DNA of 64,000 nt from Primula veris (lineage: Eukaryota > Streptophyta > Magnoliopsida > Ericales > Primulaceae): contig OY821750.1 in the NCBI GenBank assembly GCA_963682055.1, positions 26,606,402-26,670,401 on the forward strand. Direction: 5' to 3'. A model generated the notes under the pieces. That model ran no database searches, was not told the DNA's origin, and saw only the letters and a program-made list of their open reading frames with translations. The position numbers and the translations under genes were made by a program. This document shows, one piece after another, positions 13,282 to 25,045 of the stretch (its first letter is position 1; every line of letters starts with the position of its first letter).

Positions 13282-15886
13282 ATGGAATATAATTTTCAAT
13301 CTTGTGATGAAAATTTGTGTATGTCTGGTTATTCGGATGAAAAAGATAATAGTTACCCCGACTATACTAGTCATTTTCAGACAAATTTGGTATGTTTTAA
13401 CACTAAAATTTTAGATTTTTATTTCACTACTATATTTATGGCTGGTCATAAGAACATTTTTGTTTTGTAAATTATTTTAGGTTTTCGAACATCGCCAGGA
13501 ATTGATTGATCATGCGAAAGCAACTGCGCGTAATTTAGGGTTTATTTTAGTAATTGGAAGCTCCAATTCGGGTTTATTTTCTAAGTCAATATTATACCTT
13601 GATTGTGACAGGGGTAGTCCATATAGTCCTCCAAAAAATTCTACAAATACTTCTATAAAAAATTCAGGTACCAAAAAAATGATGTGTCCATTTCGTTTGA
13701 AATGTCATAAGCACAATAATCTTTGGACGATAGAAATTTTTAATGGAGTTCATAACCATCAAATTATAATTTACGAATAAGGTCATGCTTATATTGGTAT
13801 GCTAACAAAACGTGAGTGAGAGATAGTGGAAACTATGTCTTTTAATAACATTAAGGCTACTGAAATATTGTCTGCTATTAAGAAAAAAAATCCACAAAAC
13901 AAGTCTACTATCAAGACCATTAATAATGCTCGTAGTAAGCTTCATGTTTCTCAAGATGCTGGTAGAACTCAGATCCAATAATTGATTCATCTTTTTCGAA
14001 CAAAATATTATTTATGGACCTTAACAAATAATAATAAAACAGATAAATTACAAGACGTATTCTTTGCGCATAGTCGTTCTGTAGATTTGTTCAAATCATT
14101 TCCCTATATATTATTTATGGATTGTATGTACAAAACGAACAGATTCAGACTCTCGTTGTTAGAAATTATTGGTGTCACATCCACATGGGATAGTTTTTCT
14201 GTTGCATTTGTTTTCATGCAGTCATAAAAAATCGATAATTATATATGGGCCTTAAACTGTTTACGACAAACTTTGGATGGGTGTGACCAGCCACGGGTCA
14301 TTCTGACAGATAGAGATTTGTCTATTATGCAAGCAGTCACCATTGTATTTCGTTACTCGAATGTGTTGTTGTGTAAATGGCACATATCTAGTATCGTTAA
14401 AGTAAATTGCAAGAGTACACTTGGAAGTGTGTGGAAGGCATTCAAGATACAGTGGAAACTAATTATGGATTCCAACACCCTTGAAAAATATCACACCAAC
14501 ACTCAATTAATGGCTACTGGGTACAAGAGATATCCTATTGTATTAAAATATATAGGGGAATTGCTTGATAATTATAAAGTAAAATTTGTTGCCTTTTGGA
14601 CTAATCAATCTATGCATTACGGAAGCAGGACAACAAATAGAGCTGAAGCACAACATTCAAAACTGAAAAGATATCTTCGTAGTTCGATGGGAAATCTAGC
14701 AACAATATTCCAGTACATTGACGAAATGATTGACTCTGAGTTTACAAAAATAAAGCAAAATTTGGAGAAAAGTTGTAATTCTGTGCAACATGCACATAAA
14801 TATCCCATATTCCGACAATTAAGAGGTTATGTATCAGCAATTGTATTGCAACATATTGCTGATAAGATGAATGGGTACAACGATATTGCATCCAATGACA
14901 TTGAGTATTCCGTATGCCGACTGAGAGTGAGCCATGGGCTATACCGTGTGCACACGAGCTACATGTGTATATCTCTAGAGTGATTCCTATTCCACTTGAC
15001 AAAATCGATGCATTCTGGACAAAACTTGATATCTCATATTCAAATTCATTTGACAATAGTTTAAACTGTATGCCGATGTAGATAATTTTGTGACTGCATT
15101 TCAAAACACAAATAAATTTAACCAGTCACATATGCTACGAAAAATGAGAGAGGCATACGACCCTTCTACGACTTTGGTTGTTGAGCCCCAACCAAAAAAA
15201 AAGGTCGCGGAAGACCTTTAGCGAATAAAAAGAAAGAAACATCCACGCGCAGAGATTCTTTCATGAGAAAAATCCAAATGAAATTATTTTTGATTCACCC
15301 AACCCACTTGGCTATTTGACCGAATTTCCCCCACTAATGCAAAAATTTATAAACGGTGTAAGTGAAGTAAAAGGTGATGGACATTGTGGTTTTCGTGCAA
15401 TATCAAAGTCATTAAATATAAAGAATCATTGGCTTCAGGTACGAGGAGAGCTTTGTAATGAGTTGTTTGCATACCAAGATATGTACCGATTAATGTTTGG
15501 AGAATATACTTTTAATAAATGCTATTATTCTTTAACTTTTTTCAGAAACTGGCAGTTGTTTGCAAGAATATTGGTCACGGTATCAGATATGGGTCACCTT
15601 GTTGTATCCGCATATAATGTCGTATTTGTTATTTTTTTCCGAGATTCACATACATTTGTTCCTTGGCACACCGCCCCCCGCAATACCCACAAACAATATG
15701 TATCGGTCACGTGAATGACAACCATTTTGTTTACCTATCACTATGTGTCATAGTCCCCCGTTGCCTCTTATAAACCCCCAATGGATTAGTTGGAAAACCG
15801 ACGAAGCCGAATCTTGGGAAATAATTCTCCAACAACAATTACAAAGATATATAAATTTACGCTTTATGAGCCAATATAAAAATTAA
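13282..15886 (+). pseudogene. Mutator-like transposase with FAR1-type N-terminus and C-terminal OTU domain, decayed
   Basis: Exon 1 (13282-13389) and exon 2 (from 13481) are separated by a 91-base GT-AG intron. In order: a FAR1-like DNA-binding region (CPFRLKCHKHNN, WTIEIFNGVHNHQ), the MULE transposase core (FMDCMYKTNRFRLSLLEIIGV, then ILTDRDLSIMQAV and LCKWHI), a SWIM-like tail (SHGL..CAHEL once the frame is followed), and an OTU protease domain with DGHCGFRA (catalytic Asp and Cys) and a later NDNHFV (catalytic His). It is dead: four in-frame stops (13778, about 13820, 13979, 14225), a 2-base insertion near 14941 that shifts frame, more stops, and a further small indel near 15747. The original stop is TAA at 15884-15886. 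The active protein would bind and cut the element's ends in the nucleus. Confidence 0.85.
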
Positions 15887-15980
15887 GGTTAACTTTGTAT
15901 TTTTTTAAAGAATTTTGTTAATAAATAAATTTGTTTCTTACTTCAACTATTATTTATTAGTTTTACTTTGTGAGACTTTT

Positions 15981-16034
15981 TAATTACTATAGTGGTTTTA
16001 TTTTAACTACAAAATAAAACCGCTATAGTAATTA
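15981..16034. repeat. Long palindrome at the junction of convergent transposon genes (copy B)
   Basis: Arms 15981-16004 and 16011-16034 pair over 24 positions with one G-T wobble and a 6-base loop. It lies about 100 bases past the OTU stop and about 415 bases past the end of the opposing gene. Matches the structure at 49-100. Confidence 0.75.
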
Positions 16035-16448
16035 CAAAACCCATTCTTCTTCTTCGTGATACATTAGTTTCTCTTTGCTACGTATGGTGTTTATATAATA
16101 TAGCCACCCAATATTCCATTTTTCATCCCAAACCAATATTTTACAACCTAATTTCGATTAATATACAGAGAAAAACAGTAATACATATCTTTTTTAATTT
16201 ACTATTTTATATATGATTTAGTGATTACTCATTGTACCATATATATAGATTGTGGCACATAAATTTTGCAATACTCTAAAAACTACAATACGCCAATATT
16301 AAACACATGAAAATAATTTTTTGAAAAAGCACACACAAACATAGAGTTTCTAAGTATGATGGCCCAATGCCTTCATCTATATTGGTTGCCGGATCCAATA
16401 AAAATAAAATAAAAAGAACACACGAAATACATATTAAAAAAGAAAGAA

Positions 16449-18497
16449 TTCAGTGAAATAAAAAATTAAATGTGGATTGTCCAATGCCTTCAGCTGTATT
16501 GGTTGGCGGGTCTTGATTTTGGCACAAAGACTGTCCTGGATCATGGTATGATGGCCCTGTCATGTTTTGAAAAAATGGCTGGCCAAAATTTTCATAAAAA
16601 GGATTTGCTTGGTTTAGGTCGAATGATTGGCCAAAATTTGGATAAAAACCCATGAGTTGATCGTGTTACATATCATTATTAATTGGAAACTGTGGGCCAT
16701 ATGGATCACGTAAAGGAGTTGACGAAAAAGGATTATAAGTCGGTGATGGTGGCAATTCAGGTGACGGTGGTGGTGGTGGTGGTGGTGGTGGTGGTACATG
16801 TGGTAATTCTCCACGTTCAGGAATTGGTAGCGACAACGCTGGAAAATACTGAGTCCGGAGAAGTTCCTCATGGATAGGGTTTGTTGGATCGTCACGGATA
16901 GCTCTGTAATTGTAATTTATAACATGTATCTACAAAAAAAAAACATTTTAATATAAAGATAAAAGTATATTGTTCAATTAAAAGAATTGTCGAATGTATT
17001 AATTTTTTTTACCATGCGTTCATGATATCCTGCTATTGACATGAATCATTGGGCAGGGGGTATTACTTTAGTTTATCCAATACGTAGCCGGATAATTTTT
17101 TTGTACCATTTCATATAATTGTTTGCTACCTGTAAGTTACCAGCATCCCCATCTATTACATAATCGCGTCGATCTTCCCACAACTTGACAAATTCATTAT
17201 TTTTAGCATACCAATCAATTTTTGAATTACCTTGGCGAGTTTTCCAATGAGCAAAATCATATCCTAATTCATACCGAATTGGTTTTTGAGGCATATTTTG
17301 TATGAATCCAAATTGCTGAATTAACCTGTCAGGATAATTGAAACTCTACATAGCTAAAGTATATCAAAGGCGAGCGACTGCACCAAATAAAATGTCCAAC
17401 TATATAGATGTTGGATAAATTATTCATCACATTGTTGTACGACATCCAAACAATCTGTTTTATTAAAATAATTATAATATAATTAAAAATATGAAAAAAA
17501 TACAAAATAATTACACAAAAACTAAAAACTACTTGATTATCTTTCAAGTCATCAAACTGGTCTCGAAACCATTTTCGGTTTTGACGCGTCGTGTCACAAT
17601 TATATCGCTTTGCAGCGACAATCCACCTATAGAAAAAAAATATATTAACTCATACATTTATATTAAAAAAAAAAGTTTTAAGCAAATAGATAAAAATAAA
17701 AATGAAATATTTACATATATCCATATGTATAGACTCGTCCGTTCATTGGTGCTTCTGGTAGGTCTCGAATATGACAAATATTTATGAATATTGTCCATGC
17801 CCATACTTGTAAAAGAATAAGAAGGCCAGCTATATGTGGGATATGCGTTTTTTTACTACTTTTAATTGTCGATGCATGACAGAACATCATATAAAAATGA
17901 GAAACAATAGCCGAGCCCCAACTTAATTGACTATAAAACAAAAAGTCTTCTACAAACGGAAAGAAGTTGAGAGGAGCATGATCTACATGCTTGTCAGATA
18001 AAAAATTTCCACCTAACATCAAGAACATCATCGCTCGAGAATACTGTAAAATTTGTAGAGGGGTTGCGTTCTTATGAAAACTTGAAAACTCTATATGTAA
18101 CCAACTAAGAGATAGACCTCTTGCTTTATATGCATAAGGTGACGGGCGTTTACCTAACAACCTTTCTACCCACAAAAGTTTAACTTCAACTCTTTTGTGA
18201 GAATCATTACGAATTACAGGATATCCATCAACACGAACACCCCTTAATATTTCAACATCCTGTAAAGTTACCGTGCACTCTTCTAAAATGAAATGTGTGA
18301 GTACCAGGTCTCCACCTTTCTACTAGGGCTCCAATTAACCCATAGTCTAATCGTATATAATAAAGTTGATATAAACCGTAGAAACCAGTCATTTCGAAAT
18401 TATTTAGGACCCTATCATCTAAACCTTCAGGACAATACTTACCATTCCTAGGTTCTATTTCAAGTTGTAAATCACCATTAAATAGTAATGAGCCCAA
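16449..18497 (-). pseudogene. Plant mobile domain (PMD/MAIN-like, 'phosphatase 7 long form' type) protein, decayed
   Basis: Starts at 18497 (MGSLLFNGDLQLEIEP). Typical PMD blocks follow: GLIGALVERWRPGTHTF, then after a one-base shift near 18285 CTVTLQDVEILRGVRVDG, then WVERLLGKRPSP, WGSAIVSHFYMMFCHAS and LLILLQVWAWT at 18175-17711. Further exons encode WIVAAKRYNCDTTRQNRKWF (about 17633-17545), WMSYNNVMNNLSNIYIVGH (about 17455) and MPQKPIRYELGYDFAHW (17294-17073). The last part has a proline run coded by the GGT repeat near 16764-16794 (minus strand), a stop near 16663 and an asparagine/glutamine-rich tail to 16450. Broken by at least two single-base shifts (about 18285 and 17337) and a nonsense codon. 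PMD genes occur as host silencing factors and as passengers of Mutator-like and Gypsy elements; the convergent transposase makes this the passenger form. Confidence 0.8.
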
Positions 18498-18564
18498 TAA
18501 TATTTATGAAAAGTAAAATTCGAGACATTTACTTCCAAAAACCATAACTCATTTATAAGCCATT

Positions 18565-18751
18565 CACTAAAAGAAAATACCAATAAAAAAAAGACATTAT
18601 GTTGTTATTTTATTAGTAAAAATGAGTGTCGTTAAATTTTAGTAATATTATATCAATAAAATATGTTGCTGCTTTGTTGATATTATATTTCTAAATTTAA
18701 CGACATTCAATTTAACAAGAGGCATTGTAATAGTATCTTGACATTGTAGTG
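18565..18751. mobile_element. CACTA-like MITE with internal hairpin
   Basis: Begins CACTAAAAG and ends TTGTAGTG, flanked by ATT and ACT (two of three bases of a target duplication). Inside, 18627-18658 and 18677-18708 form an imperfect 31-base inverted repeat around TGTCGTTAAATTT. Abuts the right side of the Mutator-like element. Confidence 0.5.
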
Positions 18752-19860
18752 ACTCAACAACTAAACCCCAACAAACGCCACTCTCACAATCCAACCGACC
18801 ACCTATTTGTCGCCATATGCCGTTGTTGGAGCTTCGACAGACCTCTGACGAGGTTAGGCAGGGGAAATTTTATAGGTACACAAATCATACAAGTGTCTAT
18901 GACGATGTCCAGTGAGGGCCCACTCTGACGATGAGCGGGATAATTTTGATTCAAAAATACTAAATTGATTGTTATTAGAGTATAATTCGAACTTTGAAAA
19001 CTCAATACGGGTGATTTTTTCCGAAATATATGACCGATGGGTTCTAAGTTGAAAGGGATTCAAAGTGAGTTTTCACAAAGAAGATAGATTGACTTAAAAA
19101 CGAATAAAATGATATTTTTAATATATAATACAGATGATCCTCCTAGTTTATTAGTCTTTAATATGACCAAACACATTATAAGTTGTCTCATTTCATCTCC
19201 ATTGAAAAGAGTATGTGTGGTCCCTTATGCTTCCAACTAAAACAATTTTGATCTTTTGTATTGAGTAAAATAATATTACGAAAATATTTTTAGTTTATTT
19301 TGCTAGTAAATAAAGATATATGGATTCAAAATAGTTATATTAATTACTTGTTTTGATGCAAAAGGAAGTTCAAAATTTGACTCATGTTGTCATAAAATAC
19401 ACTTTTATTGTGTTGGATAAAAAAAAGAGGGCAAAATTTTAGTGTCGGGTGTCATATGAGCTTGGGTCGGTAATTCTTACCGAATTAATGAAAACTACGA
19501 AATAGAGTGATAAATAAAGCACACACGATATGTCGTGATTAGGCCAAAATTGTCTACTTCTATCATGTTCTACAAATCTTTATTGTAGAAAAAATGTTAC
19601 AAGTGTTTAAAAACATTCATACTCACAAGTCACAAATAAAACTCAAGAAAATTATACTCAATTTTCTCATAAGTTTTACTAAACTTGTGCTTAAAATCCT
19701 TGGCCAACTCTTTCTTTTATAGATACGTTGGTCTCATATGAACAAGGAAAGAAAACTTCACTTTGGAGAAGTATGGCGATAAAACACATTTGCAATATTT
19801 TATTATTGCCATAAATCCATTTGTCTAGTTACTTTCGATTTGGTGTTCTGTTATCGATCG

Positions 19861-20213
19861 ACTAGTAATAGTTGACCACGCGTTGCGTGTACGATACGTA
19901 ATAACATAGATATTATTCCAACAAATAAATTTAATATTTTAAAAAAAAATTAAATATCGAATGATTAAATATAATTAATTAACAATCGTATATAAAGAGT
20001 AACATAATATTTTACTCTTATAAAAAATACACAACGATTTTGTTTAGAATATAAATATGTGGAAAATAATATTTTTTTTAAAGTTATTTATTTATTTGAA
20101 TTGAGTGATGACATTTAAGAGTAATTACAATATTACAGTGAGGGGTATTTTTGGAAAATTTAGGCAAAATTGGGCAGACTCAAAATGTTTAGATTAACTT
20201 ATATTAATAGTAT
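19861..20213. mobile_element. ACTAGTAAT...AATAGTAT repeat, copy 1 of 3
   Basis: Shares with 51925-52263 and 63847-64000 the head ACTAGTAAT followed by CACGCGTTGCGTG. It shares with copy 2 the tail GGCAGACTCA/GACAGACTCA...AATAGTAT. Ends are short inverted repeats of the type ATACTAxTA. Non-coding, about 350 bases. Confidence 0.65.
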
Positions 20214-20577
20214 GATATGATATGAACAACATATCCAACCAAAGTACATGATTAGGGCCCCAATTTGGTGGGGTCTGTATATAATATATATAAGAAAAAC
20301 AGTTAAAAAACTGTTTTTATATATATATTTTTTATATTTATTAATATCACTACCATATAAATTATCAAAACAAATAATAAATTGTCAAAATAAACAATAA
20401 ATACCAAAAAAATATATAAAAAAAAATTCAAATTTTACAGATTTTTCTAACAAATAATTTAGAAATAAAATAAAACGTTGATTTAAGAAAAAAAAAATCG
20501 AAAAAAATTACGAATACATATGAAAAAACGATAAAATGACAAAAACATGACCTTATAACACATGACCAAATGTACTC

Positions 20578-20845
20578 CCACAAGAAACATTGGATTTAGA
20601 GACAAATTATTCGGATACGGTCATAATTTATCCAAATGTTACTTTTTAGGGACAAAAATATTTTTTAGAGACGAAAATAATGTATTTGTCACCAAATCTA
20701 ATATTTAGGTATGAAAATTAGAAAGAATATTGTCTTCAAAAATAATCCGGAACCAACATAAAATGACAATTTAAATGTGTCCACAAAAATATTTTGAGAC
20801 GAAATTAAAATGTCATCTTAACTTGGTATGACTTTTGTTGTAGTG
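20578..20845. mobile_element. Possible CACTA-like MITE
   Basis: Right end TTTTGTTGTAGTG followed by CTC; left end CCACAAGAAAC preceded by CTC, as expected for a degraded CACTACAAGAAAC terminus with a 3-base duplication. Interior repeats GAGACxAAAAT motifs. The left end is damaged, so the call is tentative. Confidence 0.4.
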
Positions 20846-21991
20846 CTCCTAACTTGTCCGAGTTTAAATGCCTCCAGCCTCCTAAATATTCCCAACTCGG
20901 ACAAGCCATGAGAAACCCATAATATCATGATGAATAACCGAGAGTCCAAGACTATATCAGCAAGGTGCGTATCTACGAAAAATCAGACTAAAGTTGTTGT
21001 CGGATGGTTGATATACAAGGTGATGGGAAAAAAAATTAGAAAACTTATATAAAGTTTTTTTTTTCAGCAAGCAAGAAGAAGTATATAAATAATTATAAAA
21101 GTACAATGGGAGGCTTTGAGTAGCATAAGTTTGTTTGAAAAGCAATAACATATTAAACTCGCAACGCTTATAACTCATTACGATTTACGAGTCTTTTAGT
21201 ATATAAAGCTAAAATGGCTATTTATACGGTCTTTCTCAAATGAAAATGAAAAAGAAATATATGATATATAATTATAAAAGTTAGGTTATGAGGCAATTAA
21301 GTCTCGGTTTGGTACTCTCTTAAAATACTATTTCCGTCTCAAAATTAGTGTCCTAAAAACCGTATTATTTAAGAATTTGAAACAATTTCGGTAAAAACTC
21401 GACAAAAAAATATTAAAAAATCAAAATTTTCAAACAAAAGCTAATTTTTAATTAAAATGTGAGATTTTTAGTATAATTTTGTTATATTTAAACTAACAAA
21501 AAGTTATTTTTTAAAGACACTTATTTCGAGATGTAGTGGGTAACTAAGTTTCAAAAATAAGAAAAGAGCACAGTAATAAACGACATGGCTAAGTGTCAAA
21601 AGATACCTCCTACTCAAAATTCCGATTGTCGCGAAAGAAATTATTACATGGGACGAAATCAAAGATAAATAATCATAGTCAAAATTCAGATTACCCCGAT
21701 ACAATCTACAAAACCATATACCCTTAACCATAACGGACTCCAAATTCAAAAGGCCTTTAGAAAAAAACAAAGCTATTCTCAAGCTAATTGTTTAGCATAC
21801 TAGTCACCTGTGATACTGATAATTCATACATCAAATAACCCAACCTAGACCAATTAGGCAATTAAACTTCGTTTTCGTCGTCTATAGAAGACAATTCAAA
21901 CAATAAAAAAAACGGATCCTCAATCTTAAATTCGGATAACAAATAATCATATCATATAAAACATAAAATAATAATACTCAGAATACAATAT

Positions 21992-22357
21992 TGGGAAAAA
22001 ATACGTTTAGTGTACTGTACTACCATTATTTAACGATTTAGGTACTTAACTATCAATTTTAACAATTGAGTTACTGATGTACAAAATTTATCACAATTGA
22101 GTCCTTATCGTTAAACAAAATGAAAAAATTGCATTGACGTTCTCTTGGCTATTACAAGGTGAGTTGAATTCTGTCAAAATCCATAAAAAATAGATCACTA
22201 AATGTGAGATATAGCGACTGCAATTTCGTCGATTTATGTTGTTAGTCTCTTAATTGGACGAAATTTCGTAGTTTGATATCTAAATTGTTAAAAGTGGCAG
22301 TCTAATACCTAAATCGTTAATCACATGTACTACAGTACACTAAACGTATTTTTTCAC
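21992..22357. mobile_element. MITE with terminal inverted repeats of about 75 bases
   Basis: The left arm carries AAAAAATACGTTTAGTGTAC and later ACGATTTAGGTA. The right arm carries the reverse complements (GTACACTAAACGTATTTTTT; TACCTAAATCGT). TACAATAT flanks both sides (21984-21991 and 22358-22365), an 8-base target duplication, 9 with one mismatch. Long inverted repeats, 8-9-base duplication and a GGGAAAA start suggest a Mutator-type MITE. Confidence 0.75.
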
Positions 22358-25009
22358 TACAATATCGTCACAAAGCAAACTACATAAACATCAAAACATC
22401 AAAAGTGACCATCGGTAGATGACCAAATTAACAACCCATGCAAGCCAAACTCCAGTCCTAACCTTGGGCAGGTCGAGTTTTAATAAACAAGAGATTCCCA
22501 AAATTAAGAGTTAAATACCAAATATTGCAAGCAAGTTCATAGTATGCGGCATAACACTAGAACAAATCATTACAAATCAAAATTCACATTCTCGAGGACA
22601 TAATCTGAAGTGAAATGCAATTCGAGTACAGATATACCGCTATATAAGGCATACCTTAAAAAGGCAAGAACACAAAAGCGGAGCTTCGATCCCCAATTTT
22701 TCTCCCGTCCCAAAAACTACTGGTGATCCAAATCCAAGGGGTAGTAGCCATTAGGGCTAACCGAATGGATGCCCACGAGGGGTTCAAAGTTAGATCACTT
22801 GATTATATTGATTTCCTGAAAGAGCACAATTCCATCAGGTAAAAGACCTGATAGAAACGGATTTTTTCATTTTATTACAAATTAAAATAGTATTATACAA
22901 GCTTGCTACATTAGTCTTAAAGAATTATTGGATATAGAACCTAAAGGTACTCAAACTACTCATAACCTAAGATTATTGCTATTTTGAAGAGAGGACAGTA
23001 AATAGAAATAGCTAGTGAAACAAAGTTGCCGCTTGAGGATCGGATATAAAATAAGAAATTAATAACGTGATTTGTTCTCGAGCAGTATTCTAAAATTCAT
23101 GATTAATGCTGATAAATCGGTAGTCGGCTATTGCCTATTAATCAGTAGTCGGGCAGTGTTCTAAAAAATAGTCCTACCAATCGGAACAAGTACCGATTAA
23201 ATTAACCATTTATGATTTTTATAACCTTGTTCTCAAGTGATGAAGGCGTTTCCTCTTTTAAGTAAGAGTTTTGCTTTTTAATTTGCTCTTTAGACCACCT
23301 TGATCATGATAATGATAGGAGGTATAAGGAGTAAATAACAAGTTATCGTAGCAATTTTTTTCTTCAAAATGATTGGAGAATTTGAACTGTTAGTATTATG
23401 GTTTGTTTACCTGTTCTTATTGTTTTTTCGGCCTTTTTTGTTATCGTTTTTCTTAAACGGAATGAGCATTATGGGGGCTTGACCCATAAATTTGAATATT
23501 TATTTAATTTTAATAAATTTCGGACATCGATTAAAAAAAAAGTGATGAAGGCGTTTCAAGGCATCTTGACTTCAGCATCTTTGTACTTTCCTTTTATATT
23601 CCTTTTAATATATTTGCATTTTACTTTGTGTTTTCACCACAATTGTTTTGTTTAGTGTTTTTTAAAACCTTTATTTTTCCTAATTAATAAAATAAAATTT
23701 GGGGTTTCCAAACCATTTATATAAGAGATAAGTTCTCATTTTATAACCTTTTTGTTTAATTAAGAACAATTTATAATTGAGTATATATCTATAACCATCC
23801 GGCATTCATTAAATAGTCCCACAAGTTACAGTATGTTTTTTTTGCTTGTCGTGCTATCACATTAAACACACATATATTTAACTTTATAGCGCCCCTAGTT
23901 TTTATTAAGTACAACCAAACTTCACATGACATAACTACAGACACTGAATCTTAGAAATAATGATAAAATAAGAATAATTGCATTATCTATGCATAACATA
24001 TTTAGTACATTGTACACAAGATCCAAAATAAGCGTGGTTTAGAGATGATTCCATCTCGTGAATGAATAGGGAGAAAAACCAAGCACAAAATGTACAATGA
24101 GAAACAATATGAACTTGTTTTTGAAGAAATTGGCTTATACTCTCTTGAAAATTTAAGTTGTGTAATTATTTTCTTGTTCAGCTTAAGCTTTTAAGTAGGA
24201 ATTCGTTTTACTTTGGCTTTTAGACTAAAAGAGTTGAAGTTTTAATATATATCCATCTATTTTTCTTTCAAATTCAAACCAATTTATAAACAGACCGGAT
24301 ACAAAAAGCAATATATGTATATGGCTTATTTTCAGTTTCAATTTCTATTAAATTAATTGTATGTAAAAATTTCTGAAGATATATTTCCATCCAAACAGAA
24401 GTTCAGTAGTCACGTTTACTCCTAATTAGTCATCTCAAGCTAAAAAAGCTAAAAAAAAATGATTTATGTGTATTAAAAGCGAAACCTTATGGTTCCGTGA
24501 TTTTTATCACAAGGTTTTGAGTTTTGTGTTCCACTGGACTAAAGTCCATACATGCATGTGAACAATAGAAATGCCATTTCTTTAAATTACAGCCATACGA
24601 TAAACTAGCTACACAACAATCAGGAGCGGCCTGCTAGTGGAGCCTATTAGTGGGTTTGTCCTAGCCTTAAAAAAAATAAAAATGTATCAAATCGTGATTT
24701 TTCGTATTAAAAATTTATTATTAGACTATTAATAAGATTGGAACCCTTAACCATTAGACTTTGGTTAACTTAGTAATTATATTCACATCCTTTTTTTCAA
24801 CCATGTATAGGATTGATTACAAACTCAACAATCTATTTTAAAACAACGTACACTTATAAGGCGATTATAAATTGAATTTTCATCTTATCTACAAGGTGCA
24901 AGTTTCAGAAACACAAAGTTAAAAAACTTCTGTCCCCTAGCTAGACTAGAGTTTCAAGTTTCAAGTTAGATATTTAACAACATTCATAATAAATTAAATA
25001 TCCTCTTAA

Positions 25010-25017
25010 TATATAAC
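25010..25017 (+). promoter_or_regulatory. TATA-like box upstream of pectin methylesterase
   Basis: TATATAAC lies only about 30 bases before the chosen ATG, implying a very short leader if used. An AT-rich background makes it weak. Confidence 0.3.
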
Positions 25018-25045
25018 TTGAGGAGTCATGACTTCCCACTCTTGA

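Larger units (their letters stand above)
13282..18497. mobile_element. Mutator-like element with convergent transposase-OTU and plant-mobile-domain genes
   Basis: A transposase-OTU pseudogene (plus strand) and a plant-mobile-domain pseudogene (minus strand) converge on a 24-base-pair palindrome. A second copy of the junction at 1-706 shows the two genes travel as one unit. Limits given are the coding limits; termini and target duplication were not resolved. Confidence 0.75.
18752..25045. other. Intergenic AT-rich DNA with several short elements
   Basis: No gene can be supported; open frames are short and unlike known families. It contains the elements at 19861-20213, 20578-20845 and 21992-22357. 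A fragment with CAGTATTCTAAAA and CAGTGTTCTAAAA ends near 23083-23170 may be a hAT-type MITE. Confidence 0.55.

Noticed and set aside
13802..13990. Antisense frames within the transposase region (also 14617-14808 and 14742-15104)
   Set aside because: Shadows of the transposase pseudogene.
16614..16895. Poly-histidine open frame (minus) and poly-valine frame (plus)
   Set aside because: Wrong frames across the GGT repeat; the supported frame gives the proline run of the mobile-domain gene.
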